From Galliscardovia ingluviei (lineage in GTDB: Bacteria; Actinomycetota; Actinomycetes; Actinomycetales; Bifidobacteriaceae), in NCBI RefSeq assembly GCF_014635685.1, contig NZ_BMDH01000002.1:216472-280471 (forward strand): a DNA stretch of 64,000 nucleotides, read 5' to 3'. Shown here one piece after another: positions 34,515-43,851 of this stretch. Below the pieces are notes generated by a model that worked only from the letters and a program-made list of their open reading frames with translations, was not told the DNA's origin and made no database searches. The position numbers and the translations under genes are program-made. Numbering within the stretch: the stretch's first letter is position 1; the number at the start of each line of letters is the position of its first letter.

Positions 34515-34575
34515 TTTGCATACTCCTTCACGTCTTGCAGGTATTATATACACAGCAACTTAAGGAGTGCACATT

Positions 34576-35763
34576 ATGATCAATACTTCGTATAAAGCCA
34601 TGCTTGGTGGTAAGTCAGTAATTCGACAACTGAGTGAATACGCTACCGCGCGTAAAGCACAGGTTGGCGCAGATCATGTGTATGATTTTTCGCTTGGCAA
34701 TCCAAGCGTGCCCACAGCACCAGAATTTACCGAAGCAATGCTTGATTTATATGCGCATGATGATCCAGTAGCACTCCATGGCTACAGTCCGTCTCTTGGA
34801 ATTACTCAAGTGCGTGAAGCTGTAGCAGCAAGCCTTAATCAGCGTTTCGGTATGAACTACACCTATGAGCATATTTTCATGACTTCAGGTGCGGCAGGAG
34901 CACTCTCCCATGCACTGCGTGCTGTTACCAAGCCGGGTGATGAAGTAGTTACTTTTGCACCATACTTCCCTGAATATCACCCGTATGTAGAAGGTACTGG
35001 AGCGATCTTACGTGTTGTAGAGCCTGGAGAGCATTTCCAAATCAATTTTGATGCCTTAGAGCGCACACTCAATCCGAACGTCACTGCTGTGCTCATTAAC
35101 ACACCAAACAACCCTTCTGGTGTGGTCTACTCAGATGCTACTCTCACCAAATTGGCAGCAATATTGTCTGCAAAGCAAACAGAGTATGGGCATGATATTT
35201 TCTTGATTAGCGATGAACCGTACCGTGAAATTGTCTTTGACGGGCAAAACCAGCCTTATCCGAGTAAGTATTATGCGAATACATTGTCATGCTATTCGTT
35301 TTCTAAATCACTGTCGCTGCCGGGAGAGCGTATCGGCTATGTAGCGGCTCATCCTCAATGCACAGACGCGCTACTGATTGCACCAATCTGTGGACAAATC
35401 AGTCGCGGTACTGGCCATAATTGTCCTCCATCGAGTATTCAACTTGGTGTGGCTCGCGTTTTAGACAAAACAAGTGATTTGCGTGTGTATGAAACCAATA
35501 TGAATTTGCTCTATGATGCACTGACTGATATCGGTTTTTCAGTAGAGCGACCGGGCGGCACATTCTATATTTTCCCGAAGGCACTGGAAGCAGACGCTAA
35601 TGCATTTTGTATGAAAGCTAAGGATTATGACCTTATTTTGGTGCCGTCTGATAGTTTTGGCTGCCCTGGCTATTTCCGTATGGCATATTGCACTACAACT
35701 GAATTAGTAGAACGCACTATCCCGGTATTGCGCAAATTTGCCCACGAACAATACGGTTTATAA
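34576..35763 (+). CDS. Class I/II pyridoxal-phosphate aminotransferase
   Basis: A 395-residue fold-type I aminotransferase. The PLP lysine is in SFSKSLSLPGERIGY, with YDFSLGNPS, TSGAAGALSHALRA, INTPNNPSGVVYS and SDEPYREIVFDG as family blocks. It is probably an aspartate/alanine/aromatic-type transaminase; the exact substrates cannot be read. AAGGAG lies 8 nt before ATG 34576. The divergent RAM-domain protein shares the short promoter region. Confidence 0.92.
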   Translation: MINTSYKAMLGGKSVIRQLSEYATARKAQVGADHVYDFSLGNPSVPTAPEFTEAMLDLYAHDDPVALHGYSPSLGITQVREAVAASLNQRFGMNYTYEHIFMTSGAAGALSHALRAVTKPGDEVVTFAPYFPEYHPYVEGTGAILRVVEPGEHFQINFDALERTLNPNVTAVLINTPNNPSGVVYSDATLTKLAAILSAKQTEYGHDIFLISDEPYREIVFDGQNQPYPSKYYANTLSCYSFSKSLSLPGERIGYVAAHPQCTDALLIAPICGQISRGTGHNCPPSSIQLGVARVLDKTSDLRVYETNMNLLYDALTDIGFSVERPGGTFYIFPKALEADANAFCMKAKDYDLILVPSDSFGCPGYFRMAYCTTTELVERTIPVLRKFAHEQYGL

Positions 35764-35868
35764 GAGAAGCTTCGGCAAGTTAGGAAGATCTTGGCAAGCT
35801 AGGAGGTTTTCAAATAAGGTTCACGGGTAGGCAAAGCTGTATCGTAGCGCAGTTGCTAGTAGCACTCA

Positions 35869-36792
35869 TTAACGGTGAAAACTAATATCCGTAATAGTGC
35901 CACCCCAAGCTTTTTCTAACTGCTTAGCCTTGGTTTTCTCCCCAACTACTACCCAGCGTTTGCCTGCAATAGTTGCCCACTGTGTGCCCTGTGCTTCACC
36001 AGAATGTTCAGAGAGCAATTCAGCAGCCTTAGATTGAATCATTGGAGCACGGGCCGCGTAAGCAGTGTCATTATCAAATGTGGCATACGCTGTGCGCGTA
36101 TCAAGGCAATATTGGATAGAAGAAACTCCGGGGAACTGTGAAGCATCAATATGCTGCCAGCCATCAGCACATGAGCCATATACTGCTTCAACACCTGATT
36201 GCATAGCTTGAGTGTCGGATATTGGCGCTTCATCGCGTACTGGAGGCTTCGCTACGCCTTCTGGAGCAATAGTTTGTAGTGCGTATGCTCCTGCAGACAG
36301 CATCAGTGCAAGCACAATAGCTAAAATACCCCAGATTGTTGAACGAGTTTTACGTCGATTACGCGCAGCTCTCAGACGTGCAATAATCACCAACACCAGT
36401 GTAAGAGCCGCTAATACACAAGTGACAGGAATAATGTCATGTGCACTAGAGGCTGGAAGTTGTGGCACAGCTCGCGTATTCCAAGCGCGCATCACACTGA
36501 GTACGCCAGTAGCTACTGCGATAGAGCCAGCAATGGCGCACATTATGCCCCAAATACCTGATGCAGAACGTTTTGTAGATGATACTCTCGTTGTACCGCC
36601 GGAGCCGGCCGAACTCAGCGAGTGAGACGACCGGGCCGAACGGGTTTGGCGCACGTTCAGTTCGGGCTGAGATGGCTGAACCACGTTGGATTCGTCGGAA
36701 TGAGTAACTTCAGGATCGCGGGGCCCCGAAACCGGTATGCGTTCCACGTTATTATTCCAGGCTTCTCCATTACGGTTCTCACTAGTCATCAT
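35869..36792 (-). CDS. Hypothetical membrane protein with Ser/Arg-rich N-terminal tail
   Basis: I do not recognise the family. The 307-residue product has an 80-residue polar N-terminal tail, then three hydrophobic segments (about 80-100, 118-138 and 152-172), then a 130-residue C-terminal domain probably outside the membrane. That domain holds two cysteines (YGSCADGW and IQYCLDTR) that could form a disulfide. The pattern of a C-terminal extracellular domain fits a cell-envelope sensor or adaptor. GGGAGG lies upstream of two adjacent ATGs. It is 30 bp downstream of another Pro-rich membrane protein on the same strand. Confidence 0.65.
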   Translation of the reverse strand: MMTSENRNGEAWNNNVERIPVSGPRDPEVTHSDESNVVQPSQPELNVRQTRSARSSHSLSSAGSGGTTRVSSTKRSASGIWGIMCAIAGSIAVATGVLSVMRAWNTRAVPQLPASSAHDIIPVTCVLAALTLVLVIIARLRAARNRRKTRSTIWGILAIVLALMLSAGAYALQTIAPEGVAKPPVRDEAPISDTQAMQSGVEAVYGSCADGWQHIDASQFPGVSSIQYCLDTRTAYATFDNDTAYAARAPMIQSKAAELLSEHSGEAQGTQWATIAGKRWVVVGEKTKAKQLEKAWGGTITDISFHR

Positions 36793-36822
36793 AGGCCTCC
36801 CGTCTGTGAGCCAACCTCTACT

Positions 36823-37374
36823 CTAATATGTTGGGGGGTCAAATTGCAAAACCGTTGCGCTACTACGATCAAGTTCGCCAGTATTTGCAGTGTCTGAAGA
36901 GCTACCAGATGTCACGGCAAGCGCCAAACCCGATAGCATCAAAATTGCAGCAAGGACAAAACACAGCACAATGATGAACGTTCTTCTACGTCGTGTAGCC
37001 CCAACGCGCATAGGCAAAATATAGGGACCAGGACCTGGGGTGCGTCTGCCTGAGGGGAGATAGTATCCGCTTTCCTGCATATTGCGCTGAGGCAATGGCT
37101 CCGGTGGTAACACATCATACGGCAGCATTATTGGAGTGTATGCAGGCATACCTTGATACGGCATACCCTGATTCAACGCACCTTGATACGGCATACTTTG
37201 ATTCGGTATGCTCGACCCCGGTATCCTCTGGTCAGGCATACCCTGATTTGGCATATTTGGTGCCGACATGTCTTGAACCGGCATTGAAGGATATGCCGGC
37301 GGCACACTGCCTTCCTGTACTGGTGGATAAGGAGGCACATTGTTGCCCTGTTGCTGGTTGTTTGGTTCACTCAT
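36823..37374 (-). CDS. Hypothetical Pro/Met/Gln-rich single-pass membrane protein
   Basis: A 183-residue protein. Residues 1-125 are Pro/Gln/Met-rich with repeated NQGMP, YQGMP and NQSMP units, followed by a basic stop (RRRR) and one membrane helix (about 131-152, TFIIVLCFVLAAILMLSGLALAV). The outside tail is about 30 residues and ends near DPPTY. No family was recognised. The Pro-rich tail resembles those of other actinobacterial membrane proteins, such as the DUF805 protein in this window. AAGGAT lies before the ATG. It may form a unit with the membrane protein 30 bp downstream. Confidence 0.65.
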   Translation of the reverse strand: MSEPNNQQQGNNVPPYPPVQEGSVPPAYPSMPVQDMSAPNMPNQGMPDQRIPGSSIPNQSMPYQGALNQGMPYQGMPAYTPIMLPYDVLPPEPLPQRNMQESGYYLPSGRRTPGPGPYILPMRVGATRRRRTFIIVLCFVLAAILMLSGLALAVTSGSSSDTANTGELDRSSATVLQFDPPTY

Positions 37375-37563
37375 AGCTCATCCTTACCACTCGTTACACG
37401 CATGTACCACGTATCTATATGGCACTTCATAGCACTTTCTAGCACTTTCTATGTGCCATTCTACACATATCGCTACATCTACAAATAAGAGCTGCAACTA
37501 CACGCTATCATTGCAACTCCTCGATAGCATGGCAACTACCCGCCATCGCCTCAACTACAATTT

Positions 37564-38106
37564 TTACTGCGCCTGCTCAGCTGGCTCACTTGCCTGTTGT
37601 CGCACAGTATCAAGTGCTGTATTAAATGCTTCTGTAGTCCAGCTAGCACCAGCTACCGTATCCACATGCAGACCTTTAAGCGGCTTGCCAATGACTACTG
37701 CACCAATATTGCTCGCAAAATTATCTTGATGTTCTTTGGAAATAGACGTAAATGGGTGTCCTACAATACTGACATCGCTGATATTGCCTGACTGCACCGT
37801 AACATGCACATCAATCGTATCTTCTCCAACAGGCCCGTACTGCCCTGCTACATCATAGGTGCCGTCTTTATACACCCCAGTATCTTGTGCAGCATTAGTA
37901 TCGCCAGTATTTCCTTTGGCACTGTTATTGCTATTGCCTTGAGTGGCAGTGGAACCATTACTGCTTTCGCTACCACCGGTGTTGCTGGTAAATTCATCAT
38001 TCATAGGAACGGCTTGAGGCTCACCGCATCCTGCTAATAATGCTCCCGTGGCACTGAGTAATGCCAATGTTGCTGCAGTAGTTCGTATTGTATGTGACTG
38101 TGCCAT
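37564..38106 (-). CDS. FMN-binding-domain lipoprotein of the iron-uptake operon
   Basis: A 180-residue lipoprotein (lipobox LAGC, Cys27) with a Ser/Asn/Gly linker and an FMN_bind domain (about 78-172; YKDGTYDVAGQYG). The segment DTVAGAS (149-155) matches the ApbE flavinylation pattern Dxx(s/t)gA(S/T), with Ser155 as predicted FMN acceptor. It is the last gene of the iron operon, 21 bp after the ABC ATPase. I infer that covalently bound FMN on the outer face passes electrons to ferric iron or to partner proteins. Its presumed modifying enzyme, ApbE, is encoded divergently at 46023. Confidence 0.88.
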   Translation of the reverse strand: MAQSHTIRTTAATLALLSATGALLAGCGEPQAVPMNDEFTSNTGGSESSNGSTATQGNSNNSAKGNTGDTNAAQDTGVYKDGTYDVAGQYGPVGEDTIDVHVTVQSGNISDVSIVGHPFTSISKEHQDNFASNIGAVVIGKPLKGLHVDTVAGASWTTEAFNTALDTVRQQASEPAEQAQ

Positions 38107-38127
38107 TTCCCTACGTATAAGCCTTCC

Positions 38128-38898
38128 CTACTGTTTGGTAATGCGCTGTATTGTTTGATCGTCTGCTAATACACCCTCAAGATGAGCACCAGTACTTGCC
38201 GGCAATCCACCTTGTGCTTCATAGCGCTGACGTGCTTGCTCATCATTCCAACGCTCACCCACCAGCACACCATGGTTCAGCATAATCTCACGTTCTGAAC
38301 ATTGCGCTACTGCAGTATCATGCGTTACCACAATAATAGTAGTACCTTGGCTATGCTGCTTGCGCAAAATATCAAGAACTAACTGCTCATTATGCTCATC
38401 AAGATTGCCAGTCGGCTCATCAGCCAAAATAAGACGTGGACAGTTAATCAGCGCACGCGCAATACATACTCGCTGCTGCTCACCACCAGAAAGCTCTCCT
38501 GGCAGATGCTTCGCACGATCGGCAAGTCCTACTTGAGCGAGCGCCTCTCGCGCTTCATCAGCATTAACAACAGAATGGTAATACTGCGCCATCATCACAT
38601 TTTCTAGAGCAGTCAAATGTGGCACTAAATGGAATTTTTGAAATACCAAACCAATTTCATTTTTGCGCACATCGGCTAGCTGTTTTGCATTCAAATCATT
38701 TAATACGCGCCCATCAAGGGTAACCGTCCCCTTGGAAGGCGTATCCATACAGCCGATAATATTCATTAACGTGGTTTTGCCTGATCCACTTGAGCCAACA
38801 ATAGACAGCCACTGACCTTCTGGTACCGTTAAATTCAAATCATCAACAGCATGTAGGTCGCCGTAAATCTTACTAATATGTTCTAGTTCAAGTAGCAT
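38128..38898 (-). CDS. ABC transporter ATPase, MacB/LolD-like, iron-uptake operon
   Basis: A 256-residue ATPase with Walker A VGSSGSGKTTL, Q-loop LVFQKFHLVPHLTALENVM, signature LSGGEQQRV and Walker B LILADEPTGNLD, of the MacB/LolD branch that works with FtsX-type permeases rather than with solute importers. The 30-residue tail is variable. AGGAG lies 4 nt before the ATG and overlaps the stop codon of the permease gene upstream, so the two are coupled. It probably energises the two permeases encoded just upstream. Confidence 0.93.
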   Translation of the reverse strand: MLLELEHISKIYGDLHAVDDLNLTVPEGQWLSIVGSSGSGKTTLMNIIGCMDTPSKGTVTLDGRVLNDLNAKQLADVRKNEIGLVFQKFHLVPHLTALENVMMAQYYHSVVNADEAREALAQVGLADRAKHLPGELSGGEQQRVCIARALINCPRLILADEPTGNLDEHNEQLVLDILRKQHSQGTTIIVVTHDTAVAQCSEREIMLNHGVLVGERWNDEQARQRYEAQGGLPASTGAHLEGVLADDQTIQRITKQ

Positions 38899-38899
38899 G

Positions 38900-40180
38900 T
38901 TACTCCTCTCGCAACACTACGGCTGGATCAATGCTTGCAGCGCGACGCACTGGAGGAATGCATGCCACGATATCAATAATGATGGCTGCTCCTACAGTAA
39001 TTAACGCTAAAAGTGGGTTAAATGGCAAACTGCGATCAAAAACGGTTTGGCATAGCACACTTGCAACTATTTGCCCGATACCAATACCAAGCAATGCACC
39101 GATTACGCCATACAGCACTGATTCAATACAAAATTCCATACCAATCGACCATGATGATGCACCGAGTGCTTTGCGCAAACCGATTTCATTACGTCGCTGC
39201 CCTACCATCGATGCCATAGTGGTGGAAACACCTACTAAAGTCAAGGCAAGCACTACCAGAGAAACCATCCAAAATAGTGTTTGTAGCATGGTGATAATGC
39301 GTTCGTTTGATGAGGTCATACGAGATACTTGCCGAGCACTGACTGGCACGCTTAACCCATCTTGTGCTGCAATGGCTTGCGACATACTAAACAGCGTATC
39401 AGCGTCAGCATCTACAGCAAACTCAATTACATCAACGCCACGCTCACCGGCTAATTGGTTCACATCATGATTAGTGGCGTAAATAATATCGTCTTCATTA
39501 CCTCCGGTGTCAACAATGCCACCTACTTGGAATTTGGTGCCACCGCCTTGCAAAATATCCGTTGATACACGACCATCTCGGCTATGCGACTGGGTAGACT
39601 CTTGCCCCTGATTCGCTTGGTTAGTAGATTGCGCTTGGTTAGTAGACTGCGTTTGGCTGCCAAATTGCGCGTTATCGTCAGCACGATACGCTATTTCCAA
39701 CGTAGAGCCAACCTTCAAATCCAACGCGGTCGCCACATCGCGACCAACCATAATATGACCATTACTTGGCCAATGACCATCCACCGACCAATGATGATTG
39801 ATTGCTTGCACATCGTTACTATCAATGCCGGCAAGCATGTATGGTGCTGCATGGATGCGAACATTTTCATATCGATAGGTTGCACTTTGTGCATCCCCTA
39901 CCGCTGTCACATCTTGGGTAATAGTGCGAACATCCTGTGTGCTTGCCCCACCATCAGAGGCACGAACGATAAGATTTGCGCCAAAGGATCGCATATCATC
40001 GCGCATTTGCTGTGGCACCACGATACACACTGCAGCAAGGCAAAATAATGTAGCAGCACCCACTAATGTCGCTACAATGGCCATGAGTGCGCGAGATCGT
40101 CTACGAAACACAGCACCACGGATCATGGTGGCAAACATGCGTCTATTAGAGACATCATGTGCAGTATGAATATTCACCAT
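38900..40180 (-). CDS. FtsX/MacB-type ABC permease, iron-uptake operon (second permease)
   Basis: A 426-residue permease. One N-terminal membrane helix (about 23-45) is followed by a large extracytoplasmic MacB-like domain of roughly 250 residues, then three helices and the FtsX family block MASMVGQRRNEIGLRKALGASSWSIGMEF. The extracytoplasmic domain contains a Gln/Ser/Asn-rich stretch (SQTQSTNQAQSTNQANQGQE). GAAGG precedes ATG 40180. It is one of two dissimilar permeases in the operon, likely a heterodimer. Related permease pairs accompany P19/FTR1 iron systems in other bacteria. Confidence 0.9.
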   Translation of the reverse strand: MVNIHTAHDVSNRRMFATMIRGAVFRRRSRALMAIVATLVGAATLFCLAAVCIVVPQQMRDDMRSFGANLIVRASDGGASTQDVRTITQDVTAVGDAQSATYRYENVRIHAAPYMLAGIDSNDVQAINHHWSVDGHWPSNGHIMVGRDVATALDLKVGSTLEIAYRADDNAQFGSQTQSTNQAQSTNQANQGQESTQSHSRDGRVSTDILQGGGTKFQVGGIVDTGGNEDDIIYATNHDVNQLAGERGVDVIEFAVDADADTLFSMSQAIAAQDGLSVPVSARQVSRMTSSNERIITMLQTLFWMVSLVVLALTLVGVSTTMASMVGQRRNEIGLRKALGASSWSIGMEFCIESVLYGVIGALLGIGIGQIVASVLCQTVFDRSLPFNPLLALITVGAAIIIDIVACIPPVRRAASIDPAVVLREE

Positions 40181-40216
40181 TTTGTACCTTCTCAGCTGTA
40201 GTCCCATGTATCGTCT

Positions 40217-41698
40217 TTACCGTCCATGCAGCACTTGCGCCGGCTGCACGCGCACAATCGCACGAATTGAAGAAATAGAAGCAATGAGCACAGTAAGTGT
40301 TAGTAACACTGCCACGAGCACAAATACCATCGGGCGCATGGTAATGCCACTACCAAATACCACGTGTCCAACCAGCTGAGCTGCTCCTGACCCTACAAGC
40401 GCTCCAATAACCGCACCCACAGCAGCGATAATGCCTGTTTCAGCAAGCATCAGCCGAATAACTGCTCCATCAGTTGCACCAATAGCTTTAAGCAGAGCCA
40501 ATTCTCGGGCGCGCTGAGCAAGCGAAGATGCCATTAAATTAGCAATAGCAATAGCTGCCGCTATCAGAGAAAGCACCGTCATAACAATCATTACCGTGCG
40601 CGTTTTTTGTAATACTTCACCTTGTAATGCAGAAACCTGGCGAACCTGCTTGGCAACTGCTACAGAAATTACTTCTTCTATCTGATAGGCAATCGAGCTT
40701 GGATATGCTGTGCAATACCATGTTTCCCAATCTTCGCGACTGAGAGCAGCTGGATTTTTTGCAGCACGACGCGCTAAATCATTTTCTGGTGTCGTTAATG
40801 CTTTGACTTCAATGCGATCCACGCTATCTGGCAAATTAGCCAGTTCTTGAGCAATGCCTGTTGGAATAATAACTTGCTGTGCAGCACCATCATGCGAATC
40901 ATAAATACCGGCTACGGTAACAACCAACTCACTATGATGGTCACCAGCGGCCATTTTATGCATTGTCATACGCGAGCCAACATGCAAACCTAACGCCTGT
41001 GCAATATCCTTACCGACCAGCGCCTCTTGAGCTTGATCTTTAGGCCAAGCGCCTTCAATACTCCACCACGAGCGCATCCCCTGAATACCAGCAACTGTGG
41101 TTTCGCCAGTTGGCAACGATAGTTTTTTCGCAAACCATGTGCCCATAACCGGCACAGATACACAACCTGAACCTTTAGCCATGCAGTCGCGCTTACCAAG
41201 GGCAACTTGCGCGTGAATATTGAGTTCTGGAGCGAAGTTTGTAATATTGTATGCCCAGAAAATAGTCTTTATTTTCGCAGCATCTGATTCTTTAAGCAAG
41301 TTGCTACCATCTGCTGCGCTATCTGCGGCTGTTGGCTCGCTATCACCTATGCTGGTAAGTCCGCCAGTTTCTGACTTGCGCTGCATACTACTATCCGCAG
41401 CATTATCTGCACTGTGCTGACTATGCGTTGCATCAGACGTACTAGAAGCGCTGCCTGACATAGCATCTGCCCCACTTGCAGTGCCATACAGCTCATCAAT
41501 TACAGAATCTGCGCGAGGCTGCACCGTAATATTGGAACCGTAGGTTGTTAATTCAGCATTCAGCTTGTCACCTACATCGAAAACAATACCGAGCATAGCC
41601 ACGCAAATTGTTGCACACAAAGCTACTGTAAGGGCGATAAGCGAGCGCTTGGCGAATTGTTTACTCAGTGAGCGCAGCACCATGCGTAATCCAAACAT
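40217..41698 (-). CDS. FtsX/MacB-type ABC permease, iron-uptake operon (first permease)
   Basis: A 493-residue permease with an N-terminal helix (about 20-42), an extracytoplasmic domain of about 330 residues and three C-terminal helices. The cytoplasmic block SSLAQRARELALLKAIGATDGAVIRLM is typical. The extracytoplasmic domain has a Ser/Ala/Asp-rich insert (about 70-125) and two cysteines close together (KRDCMAKGSGC). AAGGAGGG precedes the ATG. It is 11 bp after the DUF2318 gene and 36 bp before the second permease. Confidence 0.9.
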   Translation of the reverse strand: MFGLRMVLRSLSKQFAKRSLIALTVALCATICVAMLGIVFDVGDKLNAELTTYGSNITVQPRADSVIDELYGTASGADAMSGSASSTSDATHSQHSADNAADSSMQRKSETGGLTSIGDSEPTAADSAADGSNLLKESDAAKIKTIFWAYNITNFAPELNIHAQVALGKRDCMAKGSGCVSVPVMGTWFAKKLSLPTGETTVAGIQGMRSWWSIEGAWPKDQAQEALVGKDIAQALGLHVGSRMTMHKMAAGDHHSELVVTVAGIYDSHDGAAQQVIIPTGIAQELANLPDSVDRIEVKALTTPENDLARRAAKNPAALSREDWETWYCTAYPSSIAYQIEEVISVAVAKQVRQVSALQGEVLQKTRTVMIVMTVLSLIAAAIAIANLMASSLAQRARELALLKAIGATDGAVIRLMLAETGIIAAVGAVIGALVGSGAAQLVGHVVFGSGITMRPMVFVLVAVLLTLTVLIASISSIRAIVRVQPAQVLHGR

Positions 41699-41709
41699 TG
41701 CTGCCCTCC

Positions 41710-42984
41710 TTACTTAAAATGTGATGATAAAGCGTCCAAATCAGCAGTATGTATCGTAATATGACCACCGCTTGCAGTGTATGGCACCGGAATAGGATTG
41801 CAGCCTCCCTTAAAGCCGATAGTGGCAAGGTTAATAGCTACATCGCAACGTTTGCAAATAATTTTGCCGCCCTTCTCATAGTAGCCGGCATCGCCGCATG
41901 TTTCGCATGCATCAAGTGCTACTCCGTAAGCACCACCATTTTTCTTAATCACAATAAAGCGCATGGCTGTGCCATCTTTTGCTTTGTAGGCAAATCTATG
42001 CAAATGCCCGTCAGCAACTTGCTCAAAAGTAATAGTCGCGGTATCGGCTTGTAATGAGTACTCTTCTGGCTCAGAAAGGGTTGGCACTTTGCGGGTTTGA
42101 GATACACCAACCGTGAGCGCAATACTTACTGCAATCAATGCCACACACACCCAGAGTGCAGAGCTTATCGCATGGCGGCGCAGCGCGGAGGTTTGTCTTA
42201 CTTGTGCTTGATTGGCTTGGCTTGGTGCTTTGGCTTTAAAGCCCAGCACCAATGAAGCGAGAATTGGCAGTACGAATACAGCCAGCTGAGCCAGGGTCAA
42301 AGGAATTGTGGCATTATGCACACTGATCAGTGCTCTAAATGGCGCTCCATGCAAACGCAAAATAAGCATATTCATCAGCAGAACAATCAGCTCAGTGAAG
42401 TGCAATACCACATTAATGGCTACCACACACCATGCTGCAATGGTGAACCAGCGACGAATCTGCACAGTGCGCAAGGTATAGACGGTAACTGCTGCAAGCA
42501 CTGCCGTAGCAATACCTAATACAAAGCCCAGGGAGCGAATCAGCATTTCAGAGGTAAATGGAGAATCCCCTGGCTCTACTACGCGAGTTAATTGCAAAAT
42601 AACATCTGGTAGTGCATACAGGGTGGCCGCAGCAATATTAAGCGCTGCAATGGCATTCGCTATATGAAGCTGTACAGGATGCTGTTGCCAATCGGTAGTT
42701 GTGCGCCAAGCCCTAGCAACAACGACAAGCATCAGCACATCGGTAAGTATGCAGAGCACCAACAGCGGTAGATTAAGCGTAGAACGGCGGTCAAGTACCG
42801 CTGTGGTGCGTAGTAGAGCAAAAACGATGGCTGCAAGCACACCAATACCAAGTCCGTATAGTCTCCAATATTTGGAACGCGGTCGATTCTTGCCCTCTCC
42901 CACTGTAAGCAGGACTGAGCATCCTACTACCAGAAGACTTGGTGCTAACGTGCCAGCAAGCGCATGCACGTATTGCTCTAACAT
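41710..42984 (-). CDS. DUF2318-domain membrane protein of the iron-uptake operon
   Basis: A 424-residue protein. About nine hydrophobic helices fill residues 1-300; the C-terminal 110 residues form a DUF2318 domain with cysteine pairs CETCGDAG and ICKRCDVAIN, then FKGGCNPIPVPY. These Cys pairs look like a metal or redox site and lie after the last helix, probably outside. DUF2318 proteins occur with P19 and FTR1 in bacterial iron-uptake clusters, where their role is proposed to be electron transfer or metal handling. AGGAG lies 6 nt before the ATG. Confidence 0.88.
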   Translation of the reverse strand: MLEQYVHALAGTLAPSLLVVGCSVLLTVGEGKNRPRSKYWRLYGLGIGVLAAIVFALLRTTAVLDRRSTLNLPLLVLCILTDVLMLVVVARAWRTTTDWQQHPVQLHIANAIAALNIAAATLYALPDVILQLTRVVEPGDSPFTSEMLIRSLGFVLGIATAVLAAVTVYTLRTVQIRRWFTIAAWCVVAINVVLHFTELIVLLMNMLILRLHGAPFRALISVHNATIPLTLAQLAVFVLPILASLVLGFKAKAPSQANQAQVRQTSALRRHAISSALWVCVALIAVSIALTVGVSQTRKVPTLSEPEEYSLQADTATITFEQVADGHLHRFAYKAKDGTAMRFIVIKKNGGAYGVALDACETCGDAGYYEKGGKIICKRCDVAINLATIGFKGGCNPIPVPYTASGGHITIHTADLDALSSHFK

Positions 42985-43021
42985 ACTATTCTCCTATTAT
43001 GGCGTGCTTTATTGCATACTG

Positions 43022-43130
43022 TTGTCAGTAGTACTTGTTCTTGTCAGTAGTACTTGCGATACGGTTTACCACTGGCTCATGGTTTTCCACTGGTGCACTA
43101 ACTACCACTGGGGGCACTAACTACCACTGG
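43022..43130. repeat. Two pairs of direct repeats between DUF2318 and P19-like genes
   Basis: TTGTCAGTAGTACTTG is duplicated at 43022-43037 and 43041-43056. GCACTAACTACCACTGG is duplicated at 43095-43111 and 43114-43130. The second copy of the latter overlaps the last codons and stop of the P19-like gene, so the 3' end of that gene has been duplicated. Confidence 0.75.
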
Positions 43131-43780
43131 TGCACAGTGTAATCCCAATCAAATACTGCTTCTAGCGGCTCAGTCCAGTAATGACCTTTCACGCCGGTTT
43201 CTGGATCTACGTGCAGCATCCACCCGTTTTCTGCTGGGGAGTGAATTTTCAACGTGAGCGTGTATTCTCCGTCCTTATCAAGCTTGATATTGCCGCCATA
43301 ATGTGGTCCATCAGAGGCTACCATTTCCATAAAGGTGCCTTCTTGTGTATTTGATGGATCGTTTTTATCAGTAATCGTATAATCAACGGTCAGTCCCGGC
43401 ACAAATTCTCCAGCACCGTACCCGAGATTATTGTCTTTAAGCGCGTGAATATCGGCTTCCAAATGCAAATTAGAGTCAGCAGCGCTTAATCCCATACCTG
43501 CTGGTTCCATATCAATAGGCTGGAAGTATACTGCAGCAACATTCAACGGTCCTACTTCAATATCAGTATTGCCATTGGCATCATAGATTGGAATTTCTTC
43601 AAATCCAGCACTTTTGCTTTGCTCGCTACGTGCCTGATCAGATTGGCTTGATGACGCAGCACTATTGGAGGAGGCAGTATTGCCGCTACCACATGCTGCA
43701 AGTGACATACTTACTGTCGCAGCCAATGAAAGCGCCGCAATACGGCGTACCCATGGTTGGTTGGTAAAATTCAGGGACAT
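43121..43780 (-). CDS. P19/Tpd-type iron-transport lipoprotein
   Basis: A 219-residue lipoprotein (lipobox LAAC, Cys30) with a Ser-rich linker and the iron-transport P19 domain. Metal-site blocks are DMEPAGMGLSAADSNLHLEADIHA, with the conserved Glu, Met and His residues, VASDGPHYGGNI and GHYWTEPLEAVFDWDY. P19 proteins bind iron (and copper) outside the membrane and hand it to an FTR1 permease. AGGAGGG lies before the ATG. It is 71 bp after FTR1 and upstream of the DUF2318 gene. Confidence 0.93.
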   Translation of the reverse strand: MSLNFTNQPWVRRIAALSLAATVSMSLAACGSGNTASSNSAASSSQSDQARSEQSKSAGFEEIPIYDANGNTDIEVGPLNVAAVYFQPIDMEPAGMGLSAADSNLHLEADIHALKDNNLGYGAGEFVPGLTVDYTITDKNDPSNTQEGTFMEMVASDGPHYGGNIKLDKDGEYTLTLKIHSPAENGWMLHVDPETGVKGHYWTEPLEAVFDWDYTVHQW

Positions 43781-43851
43781 GATGTTCCCTCCTATGTGTT
43801 TATTGTGTTGTAGTGTGTTTTAGATTTTCAAGTAAGGTCAATGAGCGCGTA

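Noticed and set aside
38931-39470. 179-codon open frame on the plus strand
   Set aside because: Antisense to the FtsX-type permease gene, with no family similarity and no ribosome-binding site.
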